Program-made: the position numbers and the translations under genes
Shown here: positions 6,515 through 15,318 of the stretch, piece after piece
Position numbering within the stretch: position 1 is the stretch's first letter
Layout of the letters: every line of letters begins with the position of its first letter
DNA from: Sphingopyxis terrae subsp. terrae NBRC 15098
GTDB lineage: Bacteria; Pseudomonadota; Alphaproteobacteria; Sphingomonadales; Sphingomonadaceae
DNA: 52,000 nt
Direction of reading: 5' to 3'
NCBI RefSeq assembly: GCF_001598815.1
Contig: NZ_BCZQ01000035.1
Span: 1 to 52,000, forward strand
The notes under the pieces: generated by a model
Database searches by the model: none
The model's input: the letters and a program-made list of their open reading frames with translations, nothing else
Told to the model about the DNA's origin: nothing

Positions 6515-7077
6515 ACCCAATAGCCTCGCTTCGGGTCGATTTGTCGTTCGATCAATTGGCCGTCGTCAAGCCGGGCGATCGCTATCACCGCATCCTGCCG
6601 CAGCGTCAGCGATTCGCGGCGCGCATCGCCGCTTGCTATCGTGACCCAACGGTTCCGCGCACCGTCGTCGGCAAACGACCTTTGTTCGTAAGAAGGCGCG
6701 CCGCCGGCCTCGGCCGGAATGATCCATATCTGGAGCAGATGGGTGGGTTCGTCGGCACTGGGGTTGCGCTCGCTATGTCGGATGCCGGTGCCGGCACTCA
6801 TCCGCTGCACCTCGCCCGCGCGAATGGTCGCATTGTTGCCCAGATTGTCGCGATGCTCAACGGCGCCTTTCAGGACGATCGTCACGATCTCCATGTCTTG
6901 ATGGCCGTGCTCGGGGAGGCCAGCGCCGGGGACGACGCGGTCTTCGTTAAGCACGCGAAGAGCCCGGAATCCCATATGCCTGGGGTCGTTATAGTCAGCA
7001 AAGGAGAAGCTGTGGTGGGCGTCGATCTGACCGCCTTGGTGACGGCCACGCGCGCCGCGATCCCTGAACTGGATCAT
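6382..7077 (-). CDS. Pirin-family protein with altered C-terminus
   Basis: The 231-residue protein has the bicupin pirin fold. The N-terminal cupin carries the metal-site residues (HGHQDMEI at about 58-65, GTGIRHSERN at about 97-106), and DGAAI near residue 205 marks the second barrel. Pirins usually go on to a last strand ending in VLLFDL or similar; here the frame instead ends RLLRMTGLRQSRTMKGAISL, read antisense to the neighbouring membrane gene. Activity of the first cupin could remain. Pirins act as quercetin dioxygenase-like enzymes or redox-sensitive cofactors. A good ribosome site (AGGAG, 7 bases) precedes the ATG. It lies 53 bases downstream of a second pirin gene, probably in one transcript. 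Confidence 0.85.
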   Translation of the reverse strand: MIQFRDRGARGRHQGGQIDAHHSFSFADYNDPRHMGFRALRVLNEDRVVPGAGLPEHGHQDMEIVTIVLKGAVEHRDNLGNNATIRAGEVQRMSAGTGIRHSERNPSADEPTHLLQIWIIPAEAGGAPSYEQRSFADDGARNRWVTIASGDARRESLTLRQDAVIAIARLDDGQLIERQIDPKRGYWVQIISGIIGLNGTKMREGDGAAIARLLRMTGLRQSRTMKGAISL

Positions 7078-7130
7078 CTATTTTCTCCTGTGGTGGAGCG
7101 CCGCCGCGATGGCGACGCTCCAACCTGTCG

Positions 7131-7829
7131 TTATGCTGCGTCAACGAGGACGATCTCGCTGTCCTCGATCGCTGTCACGCGCAATACGTCCACATCGCTG
7201 ATCGCGGCGCCATCGCGTGCATTCACGCGGAGGTTGTCGATCTGCACCGCGCCCGTCGCCGGGACGAGATAGGCCTTGCGGTCCTTGCCGAGCGGATATT
7301 CGGCCGTCTCGCCGGCCCGCAGTGTCGCGCCGACGACGCGCGCGTCGGTGCGGATCGGCAGCGCGTCATTGTCATTGTCGTAGCCCGAGGCGAGCGTGAC
7401 GAACTTGCCCGAGCGTTCGCCCTTGGGGAAAGGCTTGGCGCCCCACTGCGGCGCTTCGCCGCTGCGGGTCGGAACGATCCAGATCTGAAAGATCTTCGTG
7501 GTAACGTCCTCGAGATTATATTCCGAATGGCGGATACCCGTTCCGGCGCTCATGACCTGCACGTCACCGGCTTCGGTACGGCCCTTGTTGCCGAGATTGT
7601 CCTGATGCGTAATCGCGCCTTCGCGGACATAGGTGATGATTTCCATGTCGCGGTGCGGATGCGGCGGGAAGCCGGTTTGCGGCTGGATCGTGTCGTCATT
7701 CCAGACGCGCAAATTGCCCCAGCTGGTGCGCGCGGGATCGTGATAGCCCGCGAACGAGAAATGATGCTTGGCGTCGAGCCAGCCGTGATTGGCGCCTCCA
7801 AGGCTGTCGAAAGGGCGAAGTTCGATCAT
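7131..7829 (-). CDS. Pirin-family protein
   Basis: A full-length 232-residue bicupin. The start (MIELRPFDSLGGANHGWLDA) and metal-site blocks (HPHRDMEIITY at about 56-66, GTGIRHSEYN at about 99-108) match the family, and the C-terminus ends normally in a beta strand (SEIVLVDAA). It is divergent from a LysR regulator with 111 bases between them, the usual arrangement for a LysR target. It was probably duplicated from, or with, the pirin gene downstream, from which it has diverged clearly. Confidence 0.9.
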   Translation of the reverse strand: MIELRPFDSLGGANHGWLDAKHHFSFAGYHDPARTSWGNLRVWNDDTIQPQTGFPPHPHRDMEIITYVREGAITHQDNLGNKGRTEAGDVQVMSAGTGIRHSEYNLEDVTTKIFQIWIVPTRSGEAPQWGAKPFPKGERSGKFVTLASGYDNDNDALPIRTDARVVGATLRAGETAEYPLGKDRKAYLVPATGAVQIDNLRVNARDGAAISDVDVLRVTAIEDSEIVLVDAA

Positions 7830-7940
7830 TTTGTGTCTCCAGGGCGCGCCGGGGTGGCTGCCGTTGAGAAGCTTTTAGACATTGCCCGTCATTTGGTTCA
7901 GTGGGATAAATTGCATCGAACTGTTCGAGGAAATGGAAAA

Positions 7941-8870
7941 GTGAACAATCCCGGTACCCCGACGCTGGACCAGCTTCGCATCTTCCTTGCTATCGTCGAC
8001 ACGGGCAGCTTCGCGGCGGCGGGTCGTCAGCTCAATCGCGCGGTTTCGGTGATCAGCTACGGTATTTCCAATCTTGAGGCGCAGCTCGGCCTCACGCTCT
8101 TCGAGCGCGAGGGAACGCGCAAACCGCAACTCACCGTCGCGGGCCGCGCGCTGTTGTCGGAAGTACGCGCGATTTCCGTCGGAATCGATGGCCTGCGCGC
8201 CAAGGTAAAGGGGATGCTCGACGGCTTGGAGGCCGAGGTCGATCTCGCGGTCGACGTGATGCTGCCGTCCGAAAGGCTCGGCAAGGTGCTGCGTGCCTTT
8301 GCGACCGAGTTCCCGACGGTGCAGCTCCGGCTTCATGTCGAAGCGCTGGGGGCGATTACCGCAATGGTTCTCGATCGCAAGGCGATCCTTGGCATATCGG
8401 GGCCGCTGGCCGCCGGGGTCGAGGGGGTCGAATGCATAGCGGCGGGATCGATCCCGATGGTCCCGGTCGCCGCGCCCGACCACCCGCTTAGCCGGATGGA
8501 ACGTATCCCGCCGGGCGCGGGACGCGACTATACGCAGCTTGTCCTCACCGACCGATCGCGGTTCACCGAGGGGCGCGACTATTCGGTGACGAGCCCCAAG
8601 ACCTGGCGACTTGCCGATCTCGGCGCCAAGCACGCTTTGCTGCGCGAAGGCATAGGCTGGGGCAATATGCCGCTGCCGATGATCGAGTCCGATCTTGTCA
8701 CGGGAACGCTGATCCAGCTTGCGATGCCCGATCATCCGGGAGGGACCTATCGCTTTGCGGGCGTCTGGCGCCGTGATACGCCGCCTGGCCCGGCGGCATT
8801 GTGGCTGCTCGAACAATTTGTCGAGCTCGGACAGGATGACGCCGAGCTAGCCGGGATGATCGATCTCTAG
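7941..8870 (+). CDS. LysR-family transcriptional regulator
   Basis: A 309-residue protein starting at GTG 7941, with a GAGG ribosome site about 10 bases upstream. The winged helix-turn-helix occupies about residues 8-65 (LDQLRIFLAIVDTGSFAAAG, then AVSVISYGISNLEAQLG, LFEREG), followed by a two-lobed effector domain. The frame is open further upstream, but that part is antisense to the pirin gene. It is divergent from pirin and convergent with a seven-gene operon, sharing the CTAG of both stop codons. It is the obvious candidate regulator for both; the effector is unknown. Confidence 0.9.
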   Translation: MNNPGTPTLDQLRIFLAIVDTGSFAAAGRQLNRAVSVISYGISNLEAQLGLTLFEREGTRKPQLTVAGRALLSEVRAISVGIDGLRAKVKGMLDGLEAEVDLAVDVMLPSERLGKVLRAFATEFPTVQLRLHVEALGAITAMVLDRKAILGISGPLAAGVEGVECIAAGSIPMVPVAAPDHPLSRMERIPPGAGRDYTQLVLTDRSRFTEGRDYSVTSPKTWRLADLGAKHALLREGIGWGNMPLPMIESDLVTGTLIQLAMPDHPGGTYRFAGVWRRDTPPGPAALWLLEQFVELGQDDAELAGMIDL

Positions 8871-10225
8871 AGTTTCAGCATTGCCTCGGCTCCAACCATA
8901 TGGATCGTGCGGGCTGGTCCGGTGTCGCGGATATAAGAGCCGGGGCGAAAGGCGGAGAGCGAGGCGGCGAAGGACAGAAGCGTCGTCGCTTGCCAAGCAA
9001 CCGAAATTTCCAGCTGGTCGCCGATGTGGCGCGCTTCGCTGCCGCCAGCGGGACGGATGATGTCGCCCGGTATGTCGTAAATGCCATCGCCGGGGCTTTC
9101 TCGCCAGAAACGTGCGGCGACGAGTTCGAGCGACGCCCCATCACCAAGGTCGAAATCGACGCTGGGATGGAGGTTGATGATGTTGCGCGGCCCGATCGGC
9201 GACAGTTCGCCGAAATATTTGCCCTTCGGGAATAGCGCATTGAAGGTGCCGAGGCTGTCGTCCGTGGCATCGCGGTCGCCGCTGGCGATGTTCGCGCGAA
9301 GGCGCAGGCGCGGCTTCAGGGCCGCCTGCGGAAAGCTCCAGCTGGTTTCGGTCGCGAGCGACCAGGCGCGAATATGGTCGCCCGCGAAGTGGCCCCGCTG
9401 GAGCATCGCTTCCCAATTCCAGCCCAGGTCGCCGCGGCGTCCGAAGAAGCGTAGCCCGAAAGTGTCGCGCATTTCGCGCCCGGTGCGACTGGCAAAGCGC
9501 GCGGCTTCATTGGTATATTCCAGCCAATAGGCGTCGACCCCGATGTCCTTGGCGGGCGTGACGGTCACGTAAAGCCCGTCGAGCCGCCGGGTCGTTGACG
9601 TGCGGTCGTCGAAATCGCCGGCACCGATCGCCACGGGGCGGAGATGAAATGCGTCGAGGCGGACCGGGCCAATATCCGCGATTGCGCGCACGCCGTCGAA
9701 GGCCTGCGGAATATTGGGGCCATAGCGGATGCCGACAAGCCGCTCTGACCCGAGCGCAACGAGTTCACGCCCGCCGCGCAGCGTCAGCTTGCCGGCGCCG
9801 CCGAGCGCGACGCGGACGTCGGCAAAACCCTGCAACAGGTCGATCCCGCTTTCGTCGGCCGGCCCCTTGCCCGCGCCGACACCGCGCGCATAGCCGGCGA
9901 TACCTTGCACGAAGACGCGCGCCGGGCCGGCGTGCAGATCCGCATGCGGCATGACACGCAGCCAGAGATAGCCGTCGTCGGGAGCGGGCGGATCGCCCCA
10001 AAGATTGTTGCCGAAGCCCTCGAAACGCGCTCGTGCTTCGGCGCCAAGGCTCAGATAGGCATCGCCCGTGTCATCGAGCGGCACATATTTGGGCTGCCGC
10101 CAGCCTTCGCGCGGCACGTCGCGCAGAAGCGACCAATCCTCGTCATAGCGCAAATTGGTCTGCTCGACCGATTGCGCAAAAACCGTTGCGGGCGCGAGCG
10201 CGGCGAGGAGCAGGAGGTGCCGCAT
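8867..10225 (-). CDS. Alginate-export (AlgE-like) family outer-membrane protein
   Basis: The 452-residue protein has a cleavable signal peptide (MRHLLLLAALAPATVFAQS) and a long beta-rich domain of the alginate_exp type, with RYDEDWSLLRD at the start of the mature protein, PKYVPLDDTGDAYLSLGAEAR, and the conserved end part LSPIGPRNIINLHPSVDF. Strands alternate polar and hydrophobic residues as in a beta-barrel. Family members form outer-membrane channels, often for small molecules rather than alginate. It is the last gene of the operon; its ATG shares the A of the preceding stop (TGATG), so translation is coupled to the MFS gene, which suggests a joint export or uptake route. Confidence 0.85.
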   Translation of the reverse strand: MRHLLLLAALAPATVFAQSVEQTNLRYDEDWSLLRDVPREGWRQPKYVPLDDTGDAYLSLGAEARARFEGFGNNLWGDPPAPDDGYLWLRVMPHADLHAGPARVFVQGIAGYARGVGAGKGPADESGIDLLQGFADVRVALGGAGKLTLRGGRELVALGSERLVGIRYGPNIPQAFDGVRAIADIGPVRLDAFHLRPVAIGAGDFDDRTSTTRRLDGLYVTVTPAKDIGVDAYWLEYTNEAARFASRTGREMRDTFGLRFFGRRGDLGWNWEAMLQRGHFAGDHIRAWSLATETSWSFPQAALKPRLRLRANIASGDRDATDDSLGTFNALFPKGKYFGELSPIGPRNIINLHPSVDFDLGDGASLELVAARFWRESPGDGIYDIPGDIIRPAGGSEARHIGDQLEISVAWQATTLLSFAASLSAFRPGSYIRDTGPARTIHMVGAEAMLKL

Positions 10226-11802
10226 CAGCGGGTGACGAAATGGCGCACCACTGGTGCCTCGCCGTTCAGAAAGGCAGCGAGCGCGTCCTGCTGCACGCGG
10301 TCGGCGTTGGTGACGCGATCATGCTGGCGCAAATGTTCGAGCCAGCTTTCGACGGTGAAGGTTTCCACCACCGTGCCGGGCGCCGCGGTATCCTCGTAAA
10401 CACCCCAGTGGATCGCGCCGTCGCGGCGGCGAATGCGGCGCATCGCCTGCATTGCGGCGAAGAAGTCGGACAGCTTCGCCGGGTCGACGTGATATTCGAT
10501 CGTCACCAGCACCGGCCCGCTGTCATGTTCGACCGCGCCGTCGACAAGCGGCGCAGGCCAATGCGACGAGGGCGCAAGATCGAGCGCGCTCGCGCGGTCG
10601 AGCGGAAAGCGCCAGGCGAGGATCAGGCTCGCTACAACGAGCAAAGTGGCGGAGGCAAGCAGGGTCGATGGCACGCCGATGTGCGAGGCGATCGATCCCC
10701 ACAAGGTCGAGCCCGCCGCCATCGAACCCTGGAAAATGAGCAGGTAGATGGCGAGCGCGCGCGCCTTGACCCAGCCCGGCGAGGTTGCCTGCGCGCCGCC
10801 GTTGAGCGACGCCATCATTGCGATCCATGCGAGTCCCGCGACGAACAACGCCGCCGCGGCGGTCGCGAATTGCGCCGTCTGGGACAAGCCCGCCATGGCG
10901 ATGGCGAGCAGGATCGAGGCGGCGAGGGTGATCGCATTGGCGCCCATTGTGCCGCGCAGCTTTGGCATCAGCATCGCGCCGCCGATCGCGCCCAATCCCA
11001 TGAAGGTGAGGAGGCCGCCATAGCCAAGCGGGCCGAGCCCAAGGTCGCGGCGCGCGATGATCGGCAGCAGCGCCCAGAGGCCACTGGCGAAGAGGAAGAA
11101 GCCGACCGAGCGGACGAGCACGACCTTGAGTTCGGGCGCGCGCAGCGCATAGCGCAAGCCGGCGCGCATCGCGCCGACCATATGCTCGGCGGGCAGGTGC
11201 CGATCGGGAGCGACGCGCCGCCAGCGCGCGAGCACCGCCAGGATGCCGAGGATGGAAAGGGAATTGACGGCGAATACCGCGCCCGGCCCGGATGCTGCGA
11301 TGATCAGGCCGCCGAGCGCGGGGCCGATCGCGCGCGCGATGTTGACGCCCAGCGAATTGAGCGCGACCGCCTGTTGCAGTGCGGGTCCTGGCACGAGTTC
11401 GGGGACGATCGCCTGGAAGGCGGGCGCCGAGAAGGCCGCGCCAATCGCGATGGCGGCGGTAAAGGCGAGCAGGATCCGGGCGTCGGTCAGACCCGCGAGC
11501 GTCAATGCCGACAGAATTGCCGCGCCGGTTAGGCCGAACAGTTGCGCCCCCATCAGCAGCTTGCGCCGGTCGACGATATCGGCGAGCGCTCCGGCGGGAA
11601 GCGCGAGGACGAACATCGGAAAGGTTGTCGCGGCCTGCACCAATGCGACCATCAGCGGATCGGGCGACAGCGAGGTCATCAGCCAGCCCGCTCCGACGTC
11701 GTGCATCCAGGTCCCGATGTTCGAGACGACCGTAGCAATCCACAGCGCGCGGAATAGCGGGCTTGCGAGCGGACGCGGGGGAGGGAAAGCCGTGTCGGTC
11801 AT
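10225..11802 (-). CDS. MFS transporter (EntS-like, MFS_3) with C-terminal ABM-like domain
   Basis: A 525-residue protein. The first 400 residues form a major-facilitator domain with about 12 helices, with the loop-2 motif ALADIVDRRKLL and the early phrase LWIATVVSNIGTWMHDVGAGW. From about residue 425 a soluble alpha/beta segment (VLVTIEYHVDPAKLSDFFAA, then HWGVYEDTAAPGTVVETF) resembles a dimeric ferredoxin-like barrel (antibiotic-biosynthesis-monooxygenase type). The same fusion is known in other MFS_3 proteins. The start at 11802 was chosen because it gives an ATGA overlap with the DoxX gene and begins just before the first helix. Confidence 0.85.
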   Translation of the reverse strand: MTDTAFPPPRPLASPLFRALWIATVVSNIGTWMHDVGAGWLMTSLSPDPLMVALVQAATTFPMFVLALPAGALADIVDRRKLLMGAQLFGLTGAAILSALTLAGLTDARILLAFTAAIAIGAAFSAPAFQAIVPELVPGPALQQAVALNSLGVNIARAIGPALGGLIIAASGPGAVFAVNSLSILGILAVLARWRRVAPDRHLPAEHMVGAMRAGLRYALRAPELKVVLVRSVGFFLFASGLWALLPIIARRDLGLGPLGYGGLLTFMGLGAIGGAMLMPKLRGTMGANAITLAASILLAIAMAGLSQTAQFATAAAALFVAGLAWIAMMASLNGGAQATSPGWVKARALAIYLLIFQGSMAAGSTLWGSIASHIGVPSTLLASATLLVVASLILAWRFPLDRASALDLAPSSHWPAPLVDGAVEHDSGPVLVTIEYHVDPAKLSDFFAAMQAMRRIRRRDGAIHWGVYEDTAAPGTVVETFTVESWLEHLRQHDRVTNADRVQQDALAAFLNGEAPVVRHFVTR

Positions 11803-12209
11803 GATTTTTGCGTCCGCAGGATCGCGGCGAGCATCAGGCCGCCGATCAGTCCGACATGTTCGAGGAAAGTATTGCGTTCGTGGAAGCGCGCGATCGGGTC
11901 GGCGACCTGCCAGAAGGGATGCGCGATCAGCGTCGCCGCGGCGGTGAACACGCCGAGCGCGCCCGCGCCGAGCCACGCCTGGCGGCCAAGGATGACGAGC
12001 AGCGATCCGCCGATCTGGACGAATATAGTTGCGATGACGGTGAGTATCGCAGGTTCGAGCCCAAAATGCCGCGCCTCGCCGAGCGCGCCGTCGAGGTCGA
12101 ACAGCTTGGCGATGCCGCTCGTCCAATAAGGCAAGGTAAGAAGCGCTGCAGCGAGGGTTGAGAAGCCGCGGGTGCCGAGCAGGCGGGCGATGGGGGCGGG
12201 CGCGCTCAT
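11799..12209 (-). CDS. DoxX-family membrane protein
   Basis: The 136-residue protein has four membrane segments and the DoxX signature: LTLPYWTSGIAKLFDLDGAL near the N-terminus, a central LTVIATIFVQIGGSLLVILG helix pair and the end segment FLEHVGLIGGLMLAAIL. DoxX proteins act in membrane redox reactions or as subunits of oxidoreductase systems; the role here is unknown. It starts 3 bases after the amidohydrolase stop and overlaps the MFS gene by 4 bases, so it is part of the same transcript. Confidence 0.85.
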   Translation of the reverse strand: MSAPAPIARLLGTRGFSTLAAALLTLPYWTSGIAKLFDLDGALGEARHFGLEPAILTVIATIFVQIGGSLLVILGRQAWLGAGALGVFTAAATLIAHPFWQVADPIARFHERNTFLEHVGLIGGLMLAAILRTQKS

Positions 12210-12212
12210 CGG

Positions 12213-14144
12213 TCAGACCGCCCAGCAACCGCAGCCGAACGCGCCCCAGAAGCTCTGGACGTCGGCGGCGGGGATATTGGCGCCGAGCGCCGCGGCATGA
12301 TCGTGGCTGTGGACGGCGCAGGACGAAGCGCAGCCGCACGCCGCCGCCATCTTTTGCGCGCCTTCGGGCCGACGATAATGGCCGCCGAAGGTCGCGACCG
12401 GCGACCAGTCGGGCATCGGCTTGGGCAGCGCGGGGGCGATCGGGCCATAATCGCCCTCGCCATGCACGATCTTGCCGCCGAGGATGGTCAGCACCGAACG
12501 CAGATGCACGATCTCGCTTTCAGCGACGCTGAAATAATCGTCCGACAGCAAGGCGAGATCGGCAAGCTGGCCGGCCTTGATCTGTCCCTTCTTGCCGACC
12601 TCGTTCGAGAACCACGTATTTTTTTCGGTCCACAAGCGCAGCGCGGTTTCGCGGTCGAGGCGGTTGCGGACGGGATATAGCGTCGTGCCGCCGAGCGTCT
12701 TGCCGGTCACGAGCCACGAGAGCGAGACCCACGGGTTGTAACTCGCAACGCGCGTCGCGTCGGTGCCGGCGCCGACGGGGATTCCTGCCTCCATCATCCG
12801 CTTGATCGGCGGGGTCGCCTCGGCGGCCTTGGCGCCATAGCGTTCGATGAAATATTCGCCCTGGAACATCATCCGGTGCTGGACCGCAATGCCGCCGCCG
12901 AGAGCGGCGATGCGGTCGATGTTGCGCTCACTGATCGTCTCCGCATGGTCGAAGAACCAGTTGAGGCTCTGAAGCGGGATGTCGCGGTTGACCTTTTCGA
13001 AGACGTCGAGCGCGCGCCCGATCGTCTGGTCGTAGGTCGCGTGGAGCCGCCACGGCCACTTCCGTTCCGCGAGCAAGCGGACGACGGGTTCGAGGTCGCT
13101 TTCCATGTTCGCCGGCATGTCGGGCCGCTCGACCCGGAAATCCTCGAAGTCGGCGGCCGAATAGACGAGCATCTCGCCCGCGCCATTGTGACGATAGGTG
13201 TCATCGCCGTCGCCGGGTTTGACCTGGGTCGACCAGGTCGCGAAATCCTTGAGCTCTTCCTTCGGCTTTTGCGTGAAGAGGTTGTACGCGATGCGCAGCG
13301 TCAACTCGCCATCCTGGTGCAGTTTTTCGATGATCTGGTAATCGTCGGGATAATTCTGGAAGCCGCCGCCCGCGTCGATGACGCTTGTGACCCCCAATGA
13401 ATTGAGCTCGCGCATGAAGTGCTTCGTCGAGTTGAGCTGATACTCCTCGGGCAACTTCGGACCCTTGGCGAGCGTCGCGTAGAGGATCGTCGCATTGGGC
13501 TGCGCCAGCAGCAGGCCGGTCGGGGTTCCGGCGGCGTCGCGGACGATTTCGCCGCCCGGCGGGTTCGGTGTGTCCTTCGTATATCCCACCGCACGCAGCG
13601 CCGCGGCGTTGAGCAGCGCGCGGTCATAGAGGTGGAGGATGAACACCGGCGTCTCGGGCGCCGCGGCGTTGATCTCGTCGAGCGTCGGCAGGCGCTTTTC
13701 GGCGAACTGATGCTCGGTAAAACCGCCCACGACGCGCACCCATTGCGGCGGCGGGGTGTTTTCCGCCTGGCGTTTCAGCATCGCCATCGCCTCGGCGAGG
13801 CTCGGCACGCCGTCCCAGCGCAATTCCATATTATAGTTGAGCCCGCCGCGGATGACGTGGATGTGGCTGTCGATCAGTCCCGGGATCAGACGGCGGCCTT
13901 TGGCATCGATGAGGGTTGCATCGGGCCCGGCGGCGGCACGGACCGCCTGCTCGCTGCCGACGCTCAGAAATTTTCCGTCGCGGATCGCGACCGCTTCGGC
14001 GACGGGATTGCCCTTGTCGAGCGTGGTCACCTTGGCGTTGACGATGATCAGATCCTTGGGGCTCATGGCGAAGCTTTCCGATGATGAGAGAAGGGCGGTG
14101 GTGGCGGCGCCGGCAAGCGCCTGGCGTCGAGTGATCGGGTTCAT
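12213..14144 (-). CDS. YtcJ-like metal-dependent amidohydrolase, Tat-exported, with Cys/His-rich tail
   Basis: A 643-residue protein. It starts with a twin-arginine signal (TRRQALAGAATTALLSSSES), followed by the amidohydrolase_3 fold: the DSHIHVIRGG metal motif at about 93-102, WFFDHAETIS in the middle and GAGTDATRVASYNPW near 470. The usual product set is hydrolysis of amides or formamide-like groups outside the cytoplasm; the substrate is unknown. The last 45 residues are unusual: CGCASSCAVHSHDHAA, and the protein ends FGCGCWAV, a possible metal-binding or disulfide-linked tail. It overlaps the XapX gene by 4 bases. Confidence 0.85.
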   Translation of the reverse strand: MNPITRRQALAGAATTALLSSSESFAMSPKDLIIVNAKVTTLDKGNPVAEAVAIRDGKFLSVGSEQAVRAAAGPDATLIDAKGRRLIPGLIDSHIHVIRGGLNYNMELRWDGVPSLAEAMAMLKRQAENTPPPQWVRVVGGFTEHQFAEKRLPTLDEINAAAPETPVFILHLYDRALLNAAALRAVGYTKDTPNPPGGEIVRDAAGTPTGLLLAQPNATILYATLAKGPKLPEEYQLNSTKHFMRELNSLGVTSVIDAGGGFQNYPDDYQIIEKLHQDGELTLRIAYNLFTQKPKEELKDFATWSTQVKPGDGDDTYRHNGAGEMLVYSAADFEDFRVERPDMPANMESDLEPVVRLLAERKWPWRLHATYDQTIGRALDVFEKVNRDIPLQSLNWFFDHAETISERNIDRIAALGGGIAVQHRMMFQGEYFIERYGAKAAEATPPIKRMMEAGIPVGAGTDATRVASYNPWVSLSWLVTGKTLGGTTLYPVRNRLDRETALRLWTEKNTWFSNEVGKKGQIKAGQLADLALLSDDYFSVAESEIVHLRSVLTILGGKIVHGEGDYGPIAPALPKPMPDWSPVATFGGHYRRPEGAQKMAAACGCASSCAVHSHDHAAALGANIPAADVQSFWGAFGCGCWAV

Positions 14145-14389
14145 GCGTCGTGCTCTGTGCGCGGCGCCGGCGTGCCGAGCACTTGGGGGGCACAGTCTTC
14201 GCGGACGAAGCGGGCCAGTTCGGTGGTATCGGCGAGCCGTTTTACGACGGGGACGATCTGTTCGCCGAGCAGGATTCCGGCGAGCCCGACGAGCGCGACG
14301 ACCGGAGGAGCGGGAGAACGGACACCGAGCAGGCTGTAGACAAGACCGGCGAGCAGCCCGGCGCCCAGCGAGACGAGATAGATTTTCAC
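14141..14389 (-). CDS. XapX-domain (DUF1427) small membrane protein
   Basis: An 82-residue protein whose first 50 residues are two membrane helices with the XapX block: MKIYLVSLGAGLLAGLVYSL, then LGVRSPAPPVVALVGLAGIL and LGEQIVP. A soluble tail of about 30 residues follows. The biochemical role of the family is not established; such genes commonly sit next to amidohydrolase and alpha/beta-hydrolase genes in the arrangement seen here. Its stop overlaps the amidohydrolase start by 4 bases. Confidence 0.85.
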   Translation of the reverse strand: MKIYLVSLGAGLLAGLVYSLLGVRSPAPPVVALVGLAGILLGEQIVPVVKRLADTTELARFVREDCAPQVLGTPAPRTEHDA

Positions 14390-14413
14390 GGGGTCCGTCC
14401 TCCCTTATTTGCC

Positions 14414-15250
14414 TCAGGCTTGCACGAAGGCGAGCAGGTCAGGGTTGATGACGTCGGCGTTGACGGTCAGCATGCCGTGGCTGAAGCCCTCATAGATCTT
14501 GAGCGTCGCATTGGGCAGGATTTCGGCCTGGAGCACGCCGGCATTCTTGTACGGCACGACCTGATCATCGTCGCCGTGCAGGACGAGCGTCGGCACGTTG
14601 ATCGCCTTCAAATCGTCGGTTTGGTCGGTTTCCGAAAAGGCCTTGACCCCGTCATAATGCGCCTTTGCGCTGCCCATCATGCCCTGGCGCCACCAGTTGT
14701 CGATTACGGCAGGAATGACGTTCGCGCCGTCGCGGTTGAAGCCGTAGAAGGGGCCCGAGGGCAGGTCGCGAAAGAATTTCGACCGGTTGGCCGCCAGCTC
14801 ACTGCGAATGCCGTCGAACACTTCGATCGGCAGGCCGCCGGGATAGCGGTCGGTCTTCAGCATGATCGGCGGCACCGCCGACACCAGCACCGCCTTGGCG
14901 ACGCGGCCCTGCGGAATGCCGTAGCGGGCGACATAGGCTGCGACTTCGCCGCCGCCCGTCGAGTGCCCGATATGAACCGCGTTCCGCAGGTCGAGATGGT
15001 CCATCACTGCCGCCGCATCGGCCGCATAATGATCCATGTCATGTCCCTCGCTCACCTGCTGCGACCGGCCATGACCGCGGCGGTCGTGCGCCACGACACG
15101 GTAGCCCTTGGCGAGGAAGAAGAGCATCTGGTTGTTCCAGTCGTCCGACGACAGCGGCCAGCCATGATGGAAGACGATCGGCTGCGCGTCCTTCGGACCC
15201 CAGTCCTTGTAGAAGATTTGGGTTCCGTCCTTGGTGGTTACATAGCTCAT
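14414..15250 (-). CDS. Alpha/beta hydrolase (non-haem chloroperoxidase/arylesterase type)
   Basis: The 278-residue protein is a standard alpha/beta hydrolase. The oxyanion-hole segment HHGWPLSSDDW lies at 28-38, the nucleophile elbow GHSTGG at 95-100 (Ser97), the acid residue in LHGDDDQVVPY and the His in GFSHGM. The AHDRRGHGRS block is typical of cofactor-free haloperoxidases, which are in practice esterases or perhydrolases. No signal peptide is present, so it acts in the cytoplasm. It lies 24 bases before the XapX gene and 68 bases after the YcaC-like gene in the same direction. Confidence 0.9.
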   Translation of the reverse strand: MSYVTTKDGTQIFYKDWGPKDAQPIVFHHGWPLSSDDWNNQMLFFLAKGYRVVAHDRRGHGRSQQVSEGHDMDHYAADAAAVMDHLDLRNAVHIGHSTGGGEVAAYVARYGIPQGRVAKAVLVSAVPPIMLKTDRYPGGLPIEVFDGIRSELAANRSKFFRDLPSGPFYGFNRDGANVIPAVIDNWWRQGMMGSAKAHYDGVKAFSETDQTDDLKAINVPTLVLHGDDDQVVPYKNAGVLQAEILPNATLKIYEGFSHGMLTVNADVINPDLLAFVQA

Positions 15251-15318
15251 GACAAATTCCCTTCAGCATTTGGATGGAGTGGACCGGAACCAACAACCCT
15301 CCGGTCCGGCGGGTGAAA

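Noticed and set aside
7078..7130. GGAGCG...CGCTCC hairpin between the two pirin genes as terminator
   Set aside because: Long loop and no T-run in the direction of transcription.
14150..15316. A 388-residue plus-strand frame opposite the XapX and hydrolase genes
   Set aside because: Shadow of genes with intact catalytic motifs on the minus strand.
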